From the NCBI GenBank assembly GCA_025449845.1, contig JANWIP010000026.1, forward strand, positions 1-41,196: a DNA stretch of 41,196 nt. The letters are read 5' to 3'. The stretch comes from Solirubrobacteraceae bacterium. GTDB taxonomy: Bacteria > Actinomycetota > Thermoleophilia > Solirubrobacterales > Solirubrobacteraceae. This document shows positions 40,249 through 41,196 of this stretch, piece after piece; position 1 is the first letter of the stretch; the number at the start of each line of letters is the position of its first letter. The position numbers and the translations under genes are program-made. Under the pieces are notes generated by a model. That model saw only the letters and a list, made by a program, of their open reading frames with translations. It was not told the DNA's origin and searched no databases.

Positions 40249-40941
40249 ATGGGACAGGCTCAGGCTCCAAGGCAGATGCAGGACCCGGCTCTTTCGGCGA
40301 CTGAGAGCTTTCGCCTGGACCTGGTGCGGCTGAAGTTCCAGCGGACCACCAACGAGATCTTGGGCGCCGGAACCGCAGATGCGCGGATCGCTGCCGTCCA
40401 GCCCGCGCTTGGCACGTTCAAGCAGGAATCCGAAGTGGCCCTCAAGCTGGTTCAGGGTGAGATGCAGATGATGCTGATAATCGCCGAGGTCGGCTACTGG
40501 CGCCCTGTGCGTGAGCCAGAGGAAGGATCGGCCACAGACCGCACCGTACCCGCACACATCCCCATGGCGCACCTGCCAGTTCCGCTCCCTGGAGACCTTG
40601 GAATGCATGAGCTTCGGCACGAATCCCGTCGCACGGACAGCAGCGTTGGCCATCCCGACGGTTCACATGACCGTCAGCTGCTTCTCGCGCCCATCATGGG
40701 TGGTTCCATCGGCGAGACCGAAGGCGCTATCGTCCTGTTCGGAAAGCGCCCTTTCGCCTGGACCAGTGCTGAGTGCATGCATCTGGCCACCGCAGCCGCT
40801 CAGATCGACGGACTGCTGATAGGCCTGAAGGTGAGCCTCCGTGACGTTGTCGAGCCTGCCGTGGCGCAGTTTGCCGTGGGTGAGGAAGCTGTGCGCGAAA
40901 CCGCCATCGAGCACGATTCGATCGAGATCCGCAATGGCTAA
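40249..40941 (+). CDS. Hypothetical protein with a possible GAF-like domain, upstream of nrdJ
   Basis: A 230-residue protein. The C-terminal half (RQLLLAPIMGGSIGETEGAIVLFGKRPFAWTSAECMHLATAAAQIDGLL) has the strand-helix pattern that ends many GAF domains; the N-terminal half has helices and no recognisable motif. No membrane segment. Its stop overlaps the nrdJ start by 8 bases, so it is co-translated with the reductase. A ligand-sensing or regulatory role is an inference from context. ATG 40249 is the first start after the promoter; no strong ribosome binding site is visible. Confidence 0.7.
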   Translation: MGQAQAPRQMQDPALSATESFRLDLVRLKFQRTTNEILGAGTADARIAAVQPALGTFKQESEVALKLVQGEMQMMLIIAEVGYWRPVREPEEGSATDRTVPAHIPMAHLPVPLPGDLGMHELRHESRRTDSSVGHPDGSHDRQLLLAPIMGGSIGETEGAIVLFGKRPFAWTSAECMHLATAAAQIDGLLIGLKVSLRDVVEPAVAQFAVGEEAVRETAIEHDSIEIRNG

Positions 40942-41196
40942 CTCCCGCGAGATGATCATCGGTGTGGAGCGTCTTCTTACGACCCCCGGCACGCATCCCT
41001 TTGATGCGGTGGAATGGGAGCTGCGCGACGCGCGCATCGGCCACGGCGACCGTGTGGCGTTCGAGCAGGGCGACGTGGAGTTCCCCGCGAGTTGGTCGCA
41101 GAACGCGACGAACATCGTCAGCCAGAAGTACTTCCGTGGCCAGCTGGATACGCCGGCGCGTGAGCACTCGGTGAAGCAGATGATCGGCCGCGTGGC
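40934..41196 (+). CDS. nrdJ: Adenosylcobalamin-dependent ribonucleotide reductase (N-terminal part)
   Basis: Eighty-seven codons are open to the right edge. The sequence VERLLTTPGTHPFDAVEWELRDARI, then FPASWSQNATNIVSQKYFRGQLDTPAREHSVKQMIGRV, matches the N-terminus of class II (NrdJ) reductases, where W-S-x-N-A-x-x-I-V-x-x-K-Y-F-R-G is characteristic. The enzyme makes deoxynucleotides using B12. The start ATG 40934 overlaps the GAF-like gene by 8 bases. The divergent NrdR-like gene is the expected regulator. The remainder of the gene is outside the window. Confidence 0.88.
   Translation, partial: MANSREMIIGVERLLTTPGTHPFDAVEWELRDARIGHGDRVAFEQGDVEFPASWSQNATNIVSQKYFRGQLDTPAREHSVKQMIGRV

Overview
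The window is 41 kb of GC-rich bacterial chromosome. An actinobacterium of class Thermoleophilia (Solirubrobacterales-like) is the best guess. This rests on gene order (recO–dgt–dnaG; tlyA–NAD kinase–recN–steA–steB–pyrG–xerD), an F420-type LLM oxidoreductase, a DUF3866 gene, and a secreted protein with a C-terminal module I associate with Thermoleophilia. The assignment is inference from family knowledge, not a database match.

Layout. 1–634: 5' end of a minus-strand 16S rRNA gene, its leader, and a 59-bp tandem repeat. 635–5919: tyrS, two secreted beta-rich surface proteins and tRNA-Ile2 (minus). 6036–9168: plus-strand SDR / LLM oxidoreductase / glycosyltransferase operon whose last frame runs into an antisense tRNA-Asn. 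9276–13374: recO, a PRC-barrel-like protein, dgt and dnaG (minus). 13506–14385: an XRE / BECR-like toxin / DUF2283 module (plus). 14498–15593: glutaredoxin and mutM, convergent and overlapping. 15617–25536: xerD, DUF3866, M20 peptidase, pyrG, a MraY-like transferase, steB, steA and recN (minus). 25682–33003: a mostly plus-strand signalling block (degenerate GGDEF protein, histidine kinase, convergent NarL-type regulator, leader peptide, small membrane protein, degenerate receiver, MFS transporter, Trp/His-rich micro-ORF, HD-GYP protein, structured non-coding region, BldC/MerR-like regulator). 33037–39079: NAD kinase, tlyA, dxs, prenyl synthase, xseB, nusB and efp (minus). 39172–41196: an enlarged NrdR-like regulator divergent from a GAF-like gene and the start of B12-dependent ribonucleotide reductase.

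How the genes fit together. The backbone is housekeeping: translation (16S, tRNAs, tyrS, efp), replication and repair (dnaG, recO, mutM, recN, xerD), nucleotide supply (pyrG, dgt, NrdR-like/nrdJ), isoprenoids (dxs, prenyl synthase) and cell separation (steA/steB). The signalling block lies between recN and NAD kinase, genes that are neighbours in mycobacteria, so it looks like an insertion or rearrangement in that cluster.

The most unusual observation is that the 3' ends of six minus-strand genes (tyrS, dnaG, the NarL-type regulator, NAD kinase, dxs, nrdR-like), stop codon included, are repeated once or twice just downstream. Spacings are 21–59 bp and fidelity ranges from exact (dxs, 37 bp) to degenerate (dnaG). 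In-frame short tandem duplications of 18, 27, 30 and 30 bp also occur inside four coding regions. The other main items are a 50-residue Trp/His-rich ORF coupled by ATGA overlap to the HD-GYP gene, a 15-codon leader ORF coupled to a small membrane protein, and an NrdR homologue with two ATP-cone-like regions and an altered zinc ribbon.
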